A stretch of 64,000 nt of DNA from CAKVLG01 sp045637805 (lineage in GTDB: Bacteria; Bacillota; Clostridia; Christensenellales; UBA1242). Positions 34,277-44,200 of the stretch are shown here, piece after piece. Below the pieces are notes generated by a model. That model had not been told where the DNA came from. It saw nothing but the letters and a program-made list of their open reading frames with translations, and ran no database searches. The DNA lies in contig JAZUAE010000021.1 of assembly GCA_045637805.1 (NCBI GenBank), positions 5,443 through 69,442 of the forward strand, in the 5' to 3' direction. Each line of letters starts with the position of its first letter. Positions within the stretch are counted from its first letter, which is position 1. The position numbers were made by a program, and so were the translations under genes.

Positions 34277-35120
34277 ATTTCTCAAAAAATGCCATTCCAA
34301 CTGCGCCTGGCCCTATATGTGTACCGATTGTGCAGCCAAGGCTGTATGATTTTATTTCTTCGTTAGATTGATTTAAAATTTCAGGGATTGTTTTTATATA
34401 TTCTTCTAATCCAGTGTTTGTAGCGGAATATACAAAACAAAGTGGCATAGAATAGTCAATTCCTTTTGTTTGGTTTATCATTTGGGTTAACATAAGATGT
34501 TTTTTCTTTGTTCCCATAGCTTTACCTACAACTTTAACTTCGCCATCTATTACTTGAATCAATGGTTTTATAGATAGTATTGTTCCGATTGTTGCACTTG
34601 CTGCGGAAATTCTACCGCCTTTTTTTAGATATTCAAGAGTGTCGATTGCAGCTATTATTTTTAATCTAGTCTTAGCATCGTCTAATATTGTTTTAATGGT
34701 TTTTGCCGGTAAGTTTTGTTTAGCGAGCTCTAAAGCATAAAGACCAAGTAGTCTTTCGCCTATAGTTGCGCTCAAGCTATCTACTACAAAAACTTTTCCA
34801 TCAAACTTTTCAGCAGCACTTACTGCGTTTTTATAAGTGCCAGAAAGTTTAGAAGATAGGGTAATCATTACAACATCTGAGCCGTCTGAGGTTGCTTTTT
34901 TAAATTCTTCTTCAAATCTAAATGGATTAATTTGACTGGTTTGAGGCAGCCCTGTGCTATTCTTTAGTCTATTATAAAATTCATTATGAGTGATATTGAC
35001 ACCATCAAGGTATTCCTCAGTGCCAAATCTAATTTCAATAGGAATAAAACCAAGTCCAAGTTCTTTAGCTTCGTTTACAGTAATATCTGATGCTGAGTCG
35101 ATAATGATTTTAACCGCCAT
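34275..35120 (-). CDS. DegV-family fatty-acid-binding protein (second copy)
   Basis: Predicted 281 residues, a paralogue of the protein at 23118-23966 with the same blocks: VKIIIDSASDITVNEAKELG, PQTSQINPFRFEEEF, LSSKLSGTYKNA, VVDSLSATIG and GCTIGTHIGPGAVGMAF. It would bind a fatty acid for presentation to a FakA-type kinase. ATG 35120 follows AGGAGAACTT; a longer frame to 35183 is unsupported. Unlike the first copy it has no MarR partner and lies outside the cassette array. Confidence 0.92.
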   Translation of the reverse strand: MAVKIIIDSASDITVNEAKELGLGFIPIEIRFGTEEYLDGVNITHNEFYNRLKNSTGLPQTSQINPFRFEEEFKKATSDGSDVVMITLSSKLSGTYKNAVSAAEKFDGKVFVVDSLSATIGERLLGLYALELAKQNLPAKTIKTILDDAKTRLKIIAAIDTLEYLKKGGRISAASATIGTILSIKPLIQVIDGEVKVVGKAMGTKKKHLMLTQMINQTKGIDYSMPLCFVYSATNTGLEEYIKTIPEILNQSNEEIKSYSLGCTIGTHIGPGAVGMAFFEK

Positions 35121-35212
35121 AAGTTCTCCTAAGTGTGTTTTATATGCGTAGTATAACACAATGTTATATACATTGTAAAACAAAAGATTGTTTAAAATTC
35201 TCGCGAATTAAG

Positions 35213-35235
35213 AAAAGGCAAAAAACCTTGCCTTT
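35213..35235 (-). terminator. Weak terminator of the pyrophosphorylase gene
   Basis: AAAGGCAA / TTGCCTTT stem overlapping the stop; the T-tract on the reverse strand is poor. Confidence 0.45.
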
Positions 35236-36457
35236 ATAATTCATAACCATTCTCTTCTAAGAGAGCTCTTGCGCTTTCAACCGAGTCAACTCCAGTTTTG
35301 TTTTTTATAGGTGCAAACTCTTTACTGCGCACTACCTCATAAGGTAGGCAAGAGTTGCAAAGTTCTATCATATCTACACAAAGCATTTCAAATTTGTGTG
35401 CGTTTGGTGAACTAGGTGATTGAAGATTGCCGTCTTTATCTATATATGGGACTTTTTTATGAACAACGTGAACTGGCAATGCTTCGTCTTTTATTTTATG
35501 TAATTGTTCTACGTTAAACAAATAGTTTAGTATAACGCCAAAATTATACACACGTTCGCCTTCACTGTTGGTCTCTTGAGCCATATCGTCGGTTAGGTCT
35601 ATATATTCTATAATTGATGGCTTGCCATTTTTATTACACATTACACCAACTTTTTCATAAGGGTCAGCTTTTCGTATAACCTTTGCACCAACCTCATATC
35701 CGCCTGAAAGTGTTGCACCGATAAAAGCAGGGTCTGCTATTTTCTGTAGTACATTGTCTACAGCAAATACATTTAACCACTTTATGTTAAAATATTCGAG
35801 CATTTGTTTTGCATCATCGTTTTTAAGTAGGGAATTAAACCAACCGCCGTTGCCGTTTGGGCTTGTAGCTAATCGGTTTTTTTCTTCGAGCAAAATTTTA
35901 CCATTTTCGTCAACGCAAGGAGCCATATCTTGAACAAAGAATCTAATATATCTTTCGTCGTAACCAAAATAATCATGTTCTTTTAAAAAGTTTATAGTTG
36001 CCTCATTATTCTTTTCACTTGTCATAATGAAAAATGGAACAGGCTTTCCGCATTTTCTGGATACTTCTATAAGGTTTTCAAATAGTCTTTGGAAAATATA
36101 GACATCACGAGTTTTTCCGATATTATACATTCCTTTTGGCGCATCAGACCCAAGTCTTGTACCCATACCGCCAGCAAGAAGCAAAGCACCAACTTCATAA
36201 TTTTGCAATGCCTTGTTGCCAACTTTTTCAAAGTCTTGTTTGTATTCATCAATCTCAGGCACTTTTAATGCGTCGATAGGTGTTATTTTAGAATCTTGTT
36301 TTGTTTCGTTTGCGTTTAAGTGCGATAGGTAATCAAAGTCTGTTTCAAGGATTTGTGTGTATAATTCCTCTTTTTCTTTGTTATCCAAATCGTTTTCAAA
36401 TTGCAATAAATGTTCTTGATTATATTTTTTTAATTTTGCTATTACCTTATTTCTCAT
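35234..36457 (-). CDS. UDP-sugar pyrophosphorylase (UDPGP type 1 family)
   Basis: Predicted 407-residue eukaryote-like UDP-GlcNAc/UDP-glucose pyrophosphorylase. The nucleotide loop LLAGGMGTRLGSDAPKGMYNIG is the family signature. Later blocks NGNGGWF, NVFAVDNVL and HKKVPYIDKDG fit AGX/UAP-type enzymes. It would make a UDP-sugar for wall or glycan synthesis. ATG 36457 follows AAAGGAGTAATT; an upstream frame to 36526 lacks support. Bacterial members are usual in Firmicutes and Bacteroidetes, but the preferred sugar is not determined. Confidence 0.85.
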   Translation of the reverse strand: MRNKVIAKLKKYNQEHLLQFENDLDNKEKEELYTQILETDFDYLSHLNANETKQDSKITPIDALKVPEIDEYKQDFEKVGNKALQNYEVGALLLAGGMGTRLGSDAPKGMYNIGKTRDVYIFQRLFENLIEVSRKCGKPVPFFIMTSEKNNEATINFLKEHDYFGYDERYIRFFVQDMAPCVDENGKILLEEKNRLATSPNGNGGWFNSLLKNDDAKQMLEYFNIKWLNVFAVDNVLQKIADPAFIGATLSGGYEVGAKVIRKADPYEKVGVMCNKNGKPSIIEYIDLTDDMAQETNSEGERVYNFGVILNYLFNVEQLHKIKDEALPVHVVHKKVPYIDKDGNLQSPSSPNAHKFEMLCVDMIELCNSCLPYEVVRSKEFAPIKNKTGVDSVESARALLEENGYEL

Positions 36458-36508
36458 AATTACTCCTTTTATTTTATTAAATTGTAAAAAAATATACGTT
36501 AATGTAGT

Positions 36509-36539
36509 AAAAAATGTGACCAACAATTTGGTTGGTCAC
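36509..36539 (-). terminator. Terminator between pyrophosphorylase and upstream gene
   Basis: GTGACCAAC / GTTGGTCAC with an A-tract on the plus strand, that is a T-tract for the reverse-strand gene at 36544-36861. Confidence 0.75.
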
Positions 36540-36543
36540 TATT

Positions 36544-36861
36544 TTATTTCTTTTTAGGATTTTTCTTTACAGGTTCGTGATATATGATTTCTTTACAGTG
36601 TTTTTCTGCATATTCAATTTCTTTACGAGTAGTTTCACCTATATATCCGCCAATATTGACAACATATAGAGCATTGCTCATTTCAATTTTTTTGCATTGA
36701 GAATTTACTATATTGTGCATTTGATCAACGGTCTCGGTGTGTTTTAATTTGCCATACAAAGTTTGAAGAACACAATAACCATTCTCAGATTCGAGTTTTC
36801 TTGCAATCTCCATCATATCTTTTTCAAATCTCATGCTACCACTAATTGTTACAACTTTCAT
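36544..36861 (-). CDS. Nucleoside 2-deoxyribosyltransferase-like protein
   Basis: Predicted 105 residues. The start VVTISGSMRFEKDMMEIARKLE and the later VVNIGGYIGETTRKEIEYAEKH resemble small Rossmann-like proteins related to nucleoside 2-deoxyribosyltransferases (DUF4406-type). The function of this small class is not established; nucleotide or nucleoside binding is likely. The C-terminus is a short lysine-rich tail. AGGAGAAGAAAGAC precedes the ATG. Confidence 0.6.
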   Translation of the reverse strand: MKVVTISGSMRFEKDMMEIARKLESENGYCVLQTLYGKLKHTETVDQMHNIVNSQCKKIEMSNALYVVNIGGYIGETTRKEIEYAEKHCKEIIYHEPVKKNPKKK

Positions 36862-36958
36862 GTCTTTCTTCTCCTAAAATTAGTATAGCACATTCATAAA
36901 TTCAAGTCTAATGATTTAGAAGAATAAAATTATAAAAGTTTATTTAGATAAAAAATAA

Positions 36959-36974
36959 GGGAGCATTTGCTCCC
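36959..36974 (-). terminator. Terminator of the P-loop kinase gene
   Basis: GGGAGCA-TT-TGCTCCC, with an A-tract before it on the plus strand giving the T-tract on the reverse strand. Confidence 0.7.
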
Positions 36975-36978
36975 GGGA

Positions 36979-37521
36979 TTATAAATTATTAATAAATTTG
37001 TTCACTTTTGCAATCAACTCTTCTGCTGAACCATTGTTTGTAATATAGTGATCTGCGATTGCGATAGGTCCACCTTTTTCTACGTTTTCAATTTCGCTCA
37101 CATCTCTAGAGAGTGATTCTTCGGCAGTCATCGGTCTAAAAGTTCTATTTTTTAAACGTTCTCTTCTAAGCCCACTATCGGTTACTATTGCAAGGACTTT
37201 AAAGGCGTCGCCAAAGCGTTCTTTAACGTATTTATATTCTGACCAAGAATACATACTTTCAATTACAACATTGCCTTTTTTATATGCCTCTTCGATTTTA
37301 GGAAGATAAATTTTTGCGTAAATGCCTTTATCTCCCGAGCTCCTAAGCTCTTCGCGTATTTTGCGTTCGTTTGCTTCGTTAATTTCCATTCCGCGTTCTT
37401 TTAAAATATCAAAAGTTACTGCGCCGAAATAGATTTTTTCAAAACCTTTTTTTATAAATTCTTCAGTGGCTACACTTTTTCCACAGCCACACATTCCTAC
37501 AACTGCAACTATTTTATTCAT
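36979..37521 (-). CDS. P-loop nucleotide/nucleoside kinase-like protein
   Basis: Predicted 180-residue P-loop protein with Walker A GMCGCGKS at residues 9-16. The rest resembles dephospho-CoA kinase or AAA_18-type small-molecule kinases (IESMYSWSEY; LRRERLKNRTFRPMTAEESLSRD as lid). The substrate is not clear; some archaeal and bacterial relatives are called dephospho-CoA kinase-like or adenylate-kinase-like. AGGAGAAAAACAA precedes the ATG. It is a single gene on the reverse strand. Confidence 0.7.
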   Translation of the reverse strand: MNKIVAVVGMCGCGKSVATEEFIKKGFEKIYFGAVTFDILKERGMEINEANERKIREELRSSGDKGIYAKIYLPKIEEAYKKGNVVIESMYSWSEYKYVKERFGDAFKVLAIVTDSGLRRERLKNRTFRPMTAEESLSRDVSEIENVEKGGPIAIADHYITNNGSAEELIAKVNKFINNL

Positions 37522-37598
37522 TTGTTTTTCTCCTATGATTTTATTATGTAATTTAACAAAAACTATGTCAAGTAATTATTATATTTGTTTAAATTTAC

Positions 37599-37629
37599 TT
37601 GCTAATTTACCCCTCGTACGTGTTATACT
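37599..37629 (+). promoter_or_regulatory. Promoter of comF, start codon at predicted +1
   Basis: TTGCTA (37599-37604), 19 bases (longer than ideal), TATACT (37624-37629), then 6 bases and ATG 37636 with no ribosome site. Confidence 0.45.
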
Positions 37630-37635
37630 CTAAAT

Positions 37636-38364
37636 ATGAGTTTTTGGACTGCATTCAAAAGTGTTTTTAACAAGAGTGAAGAGATTTTATTTTCACCTGA
37701 AAAATGTATTTGTTGTGGTAGGGAGAAGGTTGATGAGACTTCTCCATTTTGCGATTCTTGTAAAAGAAAATTAATCTTTATCAGAGGTAAGATTTGTGAT
37801 TATTGTGGTGCACCTATAACTGGCGGCAAAGTGTGTGATAAATGTAAGGAAAATAAAAACGATTTTGACAAAGCTAGGGCCATTATTGCTTATGATCAAG
37901 CAAGCAGTCCTATGATTACTAAATTTAAGTATTCTAAAGCTAAATATTTAGAGAAACGTCTATGTGAAATTTTGTGTGAAGGTTACGCTAAATATCCTGA
38001 ACTGGCGCCAGACTTTGTAACATTTGTTCCTATGACGGAAAAGAAATTGAAAGAAAGGGGATATAATCAAACCCAAGTTTTGGCAAGTTTGTTTTGCGAG
38101 AAAAATAATCTCGAGCTTAAGCAGTTGCTTGTTAAATCTAAGGAGACTCCTGCGCAAGCTGGACTCGATAAAGATAAAAGAAAGGAAAATATAAAAGACG
38201 CTTTTGAAATAATTGCTGAAAATCGAAAATTAGTTAAAGATAAGAAAATTTTAATAATTGATGATGTGTTTACTACTGGCAGCACAACAAATGAATGTGC
38301 AAAAGTCCTGAAGAAGGCCGGTGCCAGCAGTGTTTTTGTATTGACTATTGCAAAAACAATTTAA
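37636..38364 (+). CDS. comF: ComF-family phosphoribosyltransferase-like protein
   Basis: Predicted 242 residues. The N-terminal zinc domain has CICCG, CDSCK, CDYCG and CDKCK pairs. The C-terminal phosphoribosyltransferase fold carries TFVPMTEKKLKERGYNQTQVLA and the PRPP motif ILIIDDVFTTGST. In competent Firmicutes and Proteobacteria ComF takes part in DNA uptake. No other competence gene is in the window. The mRNA appears leaderless. Confidence 0.9.
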   Translation: MSFWTAFKSVFNKSEEILFSPEKCICCGREKVDETSPFCDSCKRKLIFIRGKICDYCGAPITGGKVCDKCKENKNDFDKARAIIAYDQASSPMITKFKYSKAKYLEKRLCEILCEGYAKYPELAPDFVTFVPMTEKKLKERGYNQTQVLASLFCEKNNLELKQLLVKSKETPAQAGLDKDKRKENIKDAFEIIAENRKLVKDKKILIIDDVFTTGSTTNECAKVLKKAGASSVFVLTIAKTI

Positions 38365-38411
38365 TTTTAGACAAATTATGACATGGCTCGTAAAATAAAA
38401 TAAATCTTAAC

Positions 38412-38440
38412 TTTACAATTAATGAAAACTGAGTTAATAT
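38412..38440 (+). promoter_or_regulatory. Promoter of secA
   Basis: TTTACA (38412-38417), 17 bases, TAATAT (38435-38440); a GGAG ribosome site follows before ATG 38459. Confidence 0.55.
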
Positions 38441-38458
38441 ATTAATGGAGAGAAAATT

Positions 38459-41128
38459 ATGGGACTATTTAAATGGATTGCAAACTATGATAATAATAAA
38501 AGTTTGAAAAAGCTTGAAAAAATCGCTTTAAAGATTGAAGAATTGTCTGATAAATATGAGGCGATGACTGATGATGAGCTTAAGGCGCAAACAGGTGTTT
38601 TAAAAGAAAGGCTTGCCGGTGGTGAAACTTTAGACGATATTTTGCCAGACGCGTATGCTGTTGTTCGAGAAGCGAGCAACCGTGTTTTACACATGAAACA
38701 TTTTCATGTTCAGATTCTTGGCGGTATAGTTCTTCACCAAGGTCGTATTTCTGAAATGAAGACTGGTGAAGGAAAGACTCTCGTTTCTACACTTCCAGCA
38801 TACTTAAATGCTCTTTCAGGAAAAAATGTGCATATTGTAACAGTTAACGAATATCTTGCTAAGCGTGACGCTGAGTGGATGGGGAAAATTCACAAGTTTT
38901 TAGGATTATCAGTGGGTGTTGTTTATGCAAATCAGCCTATTGAAGAAAAACGCAGAGCGTATGAGGCGGATATTACATACGGAACAAACAGTGAATTTGG
39001 TTTTGATTTCTTGCGTGATAATATGGCGCATGATAAAAATGATATGCTTATGCGAGGATTGTCATTTGCTATTATTGATGAGGTTGATAGTATATTAATT
39101 GATGAGGCGAGAACTCCACTTATTTTATCTGGACCTAGTGGCGAAAGCAGTGCACAGTACGAAACAGCTTGTAGGTTTGCTAAAGGGTTAAAACAGACTG
39201 ATGTTGAGATTGATGAAAAAAAGAAAGCGATAAACTTGACTGAGAGTGGTATTGCTAAAGCTGAAAGATTTTATAACATAGACAATCTTAGTGATGTGGA
39301 AAACACCGAGATAAATCACAATATCAATAACGCTATTCGCGCAAAATTTATGATGCATAGGGATAATAACTATATCGTACGTGATGGTGAGGTTTTCATT
39401 GTTGATGAGTTCACTGGACGTGTTATGGTTGGTCGTAGATATTCTGACGGCTTGCATCAAGCTATTGAGGCAAAAGAAGGCGTAAAAATTAATGCAGAAA
39501 ACAAAACACTTGCAACGATTACGCTTCAAAACTTCTTCAAACTTTATGATAAAATTTCTGGTATGACAGGTACAGCAAAAACTGAAGAGGGTGAGTTTAG
39601 GGAAATTTATGGGCTTGACGTTGTTGTAATCCCTACAAACAAATCAATGCAAAGAGTTGATGAAGACGATGAATTGTATTTTTCTCACGCTGCAAAAATT
39701 CGTGCGATTTGTAGAGATGTGCAAGAAGCGCACGCAAAAGGTCAACCTGTTCTTGTTGGTACAATTACTGTTGAGAAGAGTGAAGAACTTTCTCGTGAGT
39801 TTAGAAAATTAAAAATTCCACACAATGTTCTTAATGCGAAAAATCATTTAAAAGAAGCGGAAATTGTTGCTCAGGCTGGTAGACTTGGCAGTGTTACTAT
39901 TGCAACCAACATGGCTGGTCGTGGTACTGATATTCTTCTTGGTGGAAACCCTGAATTTATGGCAAAACAAGCCATGATCAATAAAGGTATTGAACCTGAA
40001 AAGATTGAACTTGCAAGTTCATTTGTTAGTGTCGTCGAACCTGAAGATGTTGCAAATAGAAAACTTTTTAATGAGCTTATTGAAAAATATTCTGCGGAAA
40101 CTAAGGCAGAAAAAGAAAAAGTTATTGCTCTCGGTGGTCTTAGAATAATAGGTACTGAAAGACATGAAAGCAGACGTATTGATAACCAGCTCCGTGGACG
40201 TAGTGGTCGACAAGGTGACCCTGGATCTTCTCTTTTCTATCTTTCTACAGATGATGATTTAACTAGGGTTTTCGGCGCTGATAGACTAAAACGTGTAGCT
40301 ACCATGCTTCATTTTGAAGAAGATACGCCTATTAAAATGCGTATGTTTACAAACTTTGTTAACAATGCTCAAAAACGTGTAGAGGGTACGAACTATTCTA
40401 TTCGTAAACAAGTTGTCGAGTATGATAATGTGCTTAACCGACAACGTGAGGAGATTTACAAAGAACGTAATCGTATTTTAAACAAAGAAGATGTACATGA
40501 TAAAATTCTAGAAATGATAGGCGAGGTTGCAGAAAGCATCGTAAACGATAATATGCAAGGCGTCGAGATTGAAGATGTTGATATTCAAGATTTTAACGCT
40601 GACCTGGAAAAAAGATTGCTTGAGCCTGGAACGGAATATATAACCACGGATACTCTTGAAAAATTTTCAAAGAGGGAGATCTTGGCTGATATTAAGCAAA
40701 GAGCTATTGCAAAATATGAAAAGAAGATTGCGGATACTGTAGCAGAAAGCAATGGAATTGTTGATTTTGGCAATGTTGAACGTTATTTCTTGCTTAATAT
40801 CATGGACAAAAAATGGGTTGATCATATTGACAATATGGACGCTCTTCGTCAGGGTGTTGCACTCCGTGGATATGGCAATGTAAATCCTATAACGGTTTAC
40901 CAACGTGAAGGTTTTGATATGTTCTATGATATGATTACCTCTATGCGTGAAGATGTGGCAAATGTTCTTATGGGTGTTAAGGTGAAAGTTGGTGAAAATA
41001 CAAAGCCGATTAAAAAAACTGTACGTCCACAAGGTACAATAAAGAATGGTGAGGTGATTGGAAGGAATTCACCATGTCCATGTGGAAGTGGTAAAAAATA
41101 CAAAAATTGCTGCGGGAAGGATAAATAA
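38459..41128 (+). CDS. secA: Preprotein translocase ATPase SecA
   Basis: Predicted 889-residue motor of Sec export. Nucleotide-binding fold 1 has MKTGEGKT and IIDEVDSILIDEARTPL. Fold 2 has VTIATNMAGRGTDI and QLRGRSGRQGD. The C-terminus is the zinc-binding SEC-C tail NSPCPCGSGKKYKNCC, which binds SecB or the ribosome in other bacteria. Length is standard. GGAGAGAAAATT precedes the ATG. The terminator at 41134 follows. Confidence 0.97.
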   Translation: MGLFKWIANYDNNKSLKKLEKIALKIEELSDKYEAMTDDELKAQTGVLKERLAGGETLDDILPDAYAVVREASNRVLHMKHFHVQILGGIVLHQGRISEMKTGEGKTLVSTLPAYLNALSGKNVHIVTVNEYLAKRDAEWMGKIHKFLGLSVGVVYANQPIEEKRRAYEADITYGTNSEFGFDFLRDNMAHDKNDMLMRGLSFAIIDEVDSILIDEARTPLILSGPSGESSAQYETACRFAKGLKQTDVEIDEKKKAINLTESGIAKAERFYNIDNLSDVENTEINHNINNAIRAKFMMHRDNNYIVRDGEVFIVDEFTGRVMVGRRYSDGLHQAIEAKEGVKINAENKTLATITLQNFFKLYDKISGMTGTAKTEEGEFREIYGLDVVVIPTNKSMQRVDEDDELYFSHAAKIRAICRDVQEAHAKGQPVLVGTITVEKSEELSREFRKLKIPHNVLNAKNHLKEAEIVAQAGRLGSVTIATNMAGRGTDILLGGNPEFMAKQAMINKGIEPEKIELASSFVSVVEPEDVANRKLFNELIEKYSAETKAEKEKVIALGGLRIIGTERHESRRIDNQLRGRSGRQGDPGSSLFYLSTDDDLTRVFGADRLKRVATMLHFEEDTPIKMRMFTNFVNNAQKRVEGTNYSIRKQVVEYDNVLNRQREEIYKERNRILNKEDVHDKILEMIGEVAESIVNDNMQGVEIEDVDIQDFNADLEKRLLEPGTEYITTDTLEKFSKREILADIKQRAIAKYEKKIADTVAESNGIVDFGNVERYFLLNIMDKKWVDHIDNMDALRQGVALRGYGNVNPITVYQREGFDMFYDMITSMREDVANVLMGVKVKVGENTKPIKKTVRPQGTIKNGEVIGRNSPCPCGSGKKYKNCCGKDK

Positions 41129-41133
41129 AATAC

Positions 41134-41160
41134 AAACTAGGCGCATTGCCTAGTTTTTTT
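41134..41160 (+). terminator. Terminator of secA
   Basis: AACTAGGC-GCATT-GCCTAGTT with a T-tract. Confidence 0.9.
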
Positions 41161-41205
41161 ATGTCGTAAAATATAAAATAATATAATAAATTTTATTAAA
41201 ATGTA

Positions 41206-41234
41206 TTGTCAAAATCGCAATTGCGTGTTATAAT
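41206..41234 (+). promoter_or_regulatory. Promoter of the large repeat-protein gene
   Basis: TTGTCA (41206-41211), 17 bases, TATAAT (41229-41234), then AAAGGAGAAG before ATG 41274. Confidence 0.65.
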
Positions 41235-41273
41235 CTAATCATAAAAATATGTGACAAGAAAGGAGAAGTCTTT

Positions 41274-44200
41274 ATGTCAGAAACTCTTAAAAAAGAAAAT
41301 TCAAACGAGAAAAAACCTTTAAATCTTGGTGGTCCAGCTCAATTCAATACTCTTCGTGCTGTTTGTACAGCACTCCGTGTTGCTGCAAGAAAAATAGAAA
41401 ACTCTAATATTTCAGAATGTTGGAAATATATTCAAAACAATAAAACAACAGATAGTGAATTAACTGCTGTTTCTAGTTACTTGCCGGATAGAGAGGCTGA
41501 TGCTATCGCTCTTCTCAGACTTTCAAAAAGTCTTTGTGATATAGACGAGGGCACTCGTAGTCATATAATTCCAACTATATCAAGTATTGATCATGCAAAA
41601 GGCGAGTATGATAGAGCTTTAATTGATGCTACACCTGTTCTTGAAGAACAATTTCAAAATGCTGAAAAAAATTATAAGGCGGCAAGAAAGTTGAGAGCAA
41701 AAGCAAAGAGGGGAGTTTTTTTCAATAGGCTCGGAATTCTTGGAACTATAGGGTTAAGCATTGCGGGCATTGCTTTGGGTGGAAGCCTTATATCTGGTGC
41801 TGTTTCTGCATTGATGGCTGGCGCTTCTCTTACTTCTGGTGCATTCCTTGTTGCTTTAGGCCTTGGAATTTTTGCTGGTAAAGGAGCTATTGCTGGAATC
41901 AAAGGTTTATTTGGCTTATTTGGAAGAAACATTGGAAATCACAAGAAATTTCTAAATGATCAAAAAGCCAATTTTAATGAGTTAACGAATGCACTAAATA
42001 GAGCAAGAGAAAACTACAATGAGAACGTTAATGCAATAAGCATGAATAATGCTTACGGCTATGAGCCTGTAGATCAGGTTGCTTATGCTAAAGGTTTTGG
42101 TTATAACGAGTTTATTGTTGATGGCGACTTTAATAGATCTAGAAGGAATACTCAAGAATCAGAATTTATTGTTCCTGTTCAAGAATCTAAGAATGTTAGT
42201 TATGCTCAAAATGTGCCTGAAGAACAAGTAGAATATGTTCCACAAAACGCAGTGGATAATCAACAAAATTCAGCTGAGCAACAAAGCAATGGTGAAAATG
42301 AGGCTGAAAGATCGTTTAATAACAATAATGTTGAAGAACCTGTTGCTGATAAAAATGAAAACGCGCTACAAACTTACTGGAATGATTATAGAGATTTTAA
42401 AGGAAAATATTTAGAAGAGAATCCTAACGCAAAAGCTGGCGATGTTAAAAGTGCTTTCGATGCTAGCAGAAAAGTAAACAAAGACAATCCTTGGGAAGCT
42501 TTCAAAAATTCAGCTGATGTTAATACTGATGAAGATGTGTTTGTTGCCGAATCAGATTATGATTTACAAGTGAACCATGCACAACTTATGTTTGAAGTTG
42601 CACAATACAACAAGGCAATAGAAGATTATAATAGTGGAAAACTATCTTATGAGGATTTAAAAACTATTCCGATAGGTGATTCTACATTTGAGAGAGTTAT
42701 ATCTGAACCTTATGATGATGGAAATTCTCTTGGTTATAGAATTGCATATCATAATAAGATGACTAAAAATGATAAAAAATATGGAATAGATGTGAAAACC
42801 ATTGGCCCTAAACTTGCTGATAGAAGATCGTCTCTTCAAGATATGATTGATAAAGCAAATCAAGAAATACAATTGCTTCCAAAGAAGAATAATCCTACAG
42901 CACAACAAAATAGTGAAATTGGACCTAAAAAAGGTAATGGAATGGTAAATAACGTTTCTAAAATGGAAGCAAAATTTGCCACAGGCGACCCACAAATCGA
43001 TAAATTCTTTGCGGGCAAATCATACATTGATTGTCAACGCATGATTGATACTCTTTTTGCAAGAGATTCTGCACAAAGAGCTAGAGCACAAGAATATTTT
43101 GGAGATTTGGCTAAGAGTAAAGTATTTAGAGATAAAATCGCTCAAAAATGGGCAGACTTTAAACAGGAAAATAATATAGTTATTATTAATGGCAAAGGTG
43201 ACGAAGATTTTGTTCTTGAATTTAAGCCATCAGCTGTTTGCGATGCTACAAGGAGTGAATTAAAACAAGCTATCGAAGATGCTGCACAACTTGAAGAAGT
43301 GGATTTACCAAAAGCAAAGATGGATAAGGCAATAAGTGCTGTATCAACTGCAGCAAAAGCCGTGTTAGAAAAAGAGAAAGAAGACAAAATTGTTGAAGCT
43401 CCAAGTAATGAACTTGTTGAACAAGAAAAGAAGGGATTAATTGAAGAAGACCTTACTAAACAATTCCAAAAAATGCTAAAAGCGCAAAATGGTGCTAAAG
43501 CGATACCTTCTAACAAAATTGAAAAAGGTGATTACTGGGCAGGTTATGCTGAGTTTAAAGCAAAATATTTAGAAGAAAATCCAGATAAGAAAGCTGGCGA
43601 TGCACAAGCTGCTTATCGTGAAATGAAAAAAGAAGAGAAGTCTAAGGAAGTAGAAAAAGCTGGTTCTAATACTGCAGCAAACACTCAGTTAAAGAATCCA
43701 GAATATGCTGAATTTAAAGCAAAATACTTGGCTGAAAATCCAGATAAGAAAGCTGGCGATGCGTGGAAAGCTTATCGCGATATGAGAAAACAAGCAAAAG
43801 CAGCTGAGGATGAGAGAACTGAAGTTGTATTAAATATACCTCCAAAAGTGGAAAAAGCTTCTAACATAGAATATGCAAATCCAGGACCTCAAGGTGTCGT
43901 TCCTGCGAGCGCGAGAAGAGAAAAAGCAGTTGGGGTTAGACAAACCGATACACGAGTAATACTTGCAGAACCAATTGTTGGTAATGTGGCTACTGAACAG
44001 AATTCTAGTGATAATCAGATAGATAAAGATATAATTGCGGCATTCAAAAAAGATCGTGAACCAATTGTGGCGGATTATATGAATAAAAATCCAGACACCT
44101 CTGTTGTTAAATATAATCCTGATTTGTATAATTACAATGAGGAAGGAATTAAGGTTAAACCTGAAAAGGTGGATGCGGCACTTAAAAAATCTCAATCAAA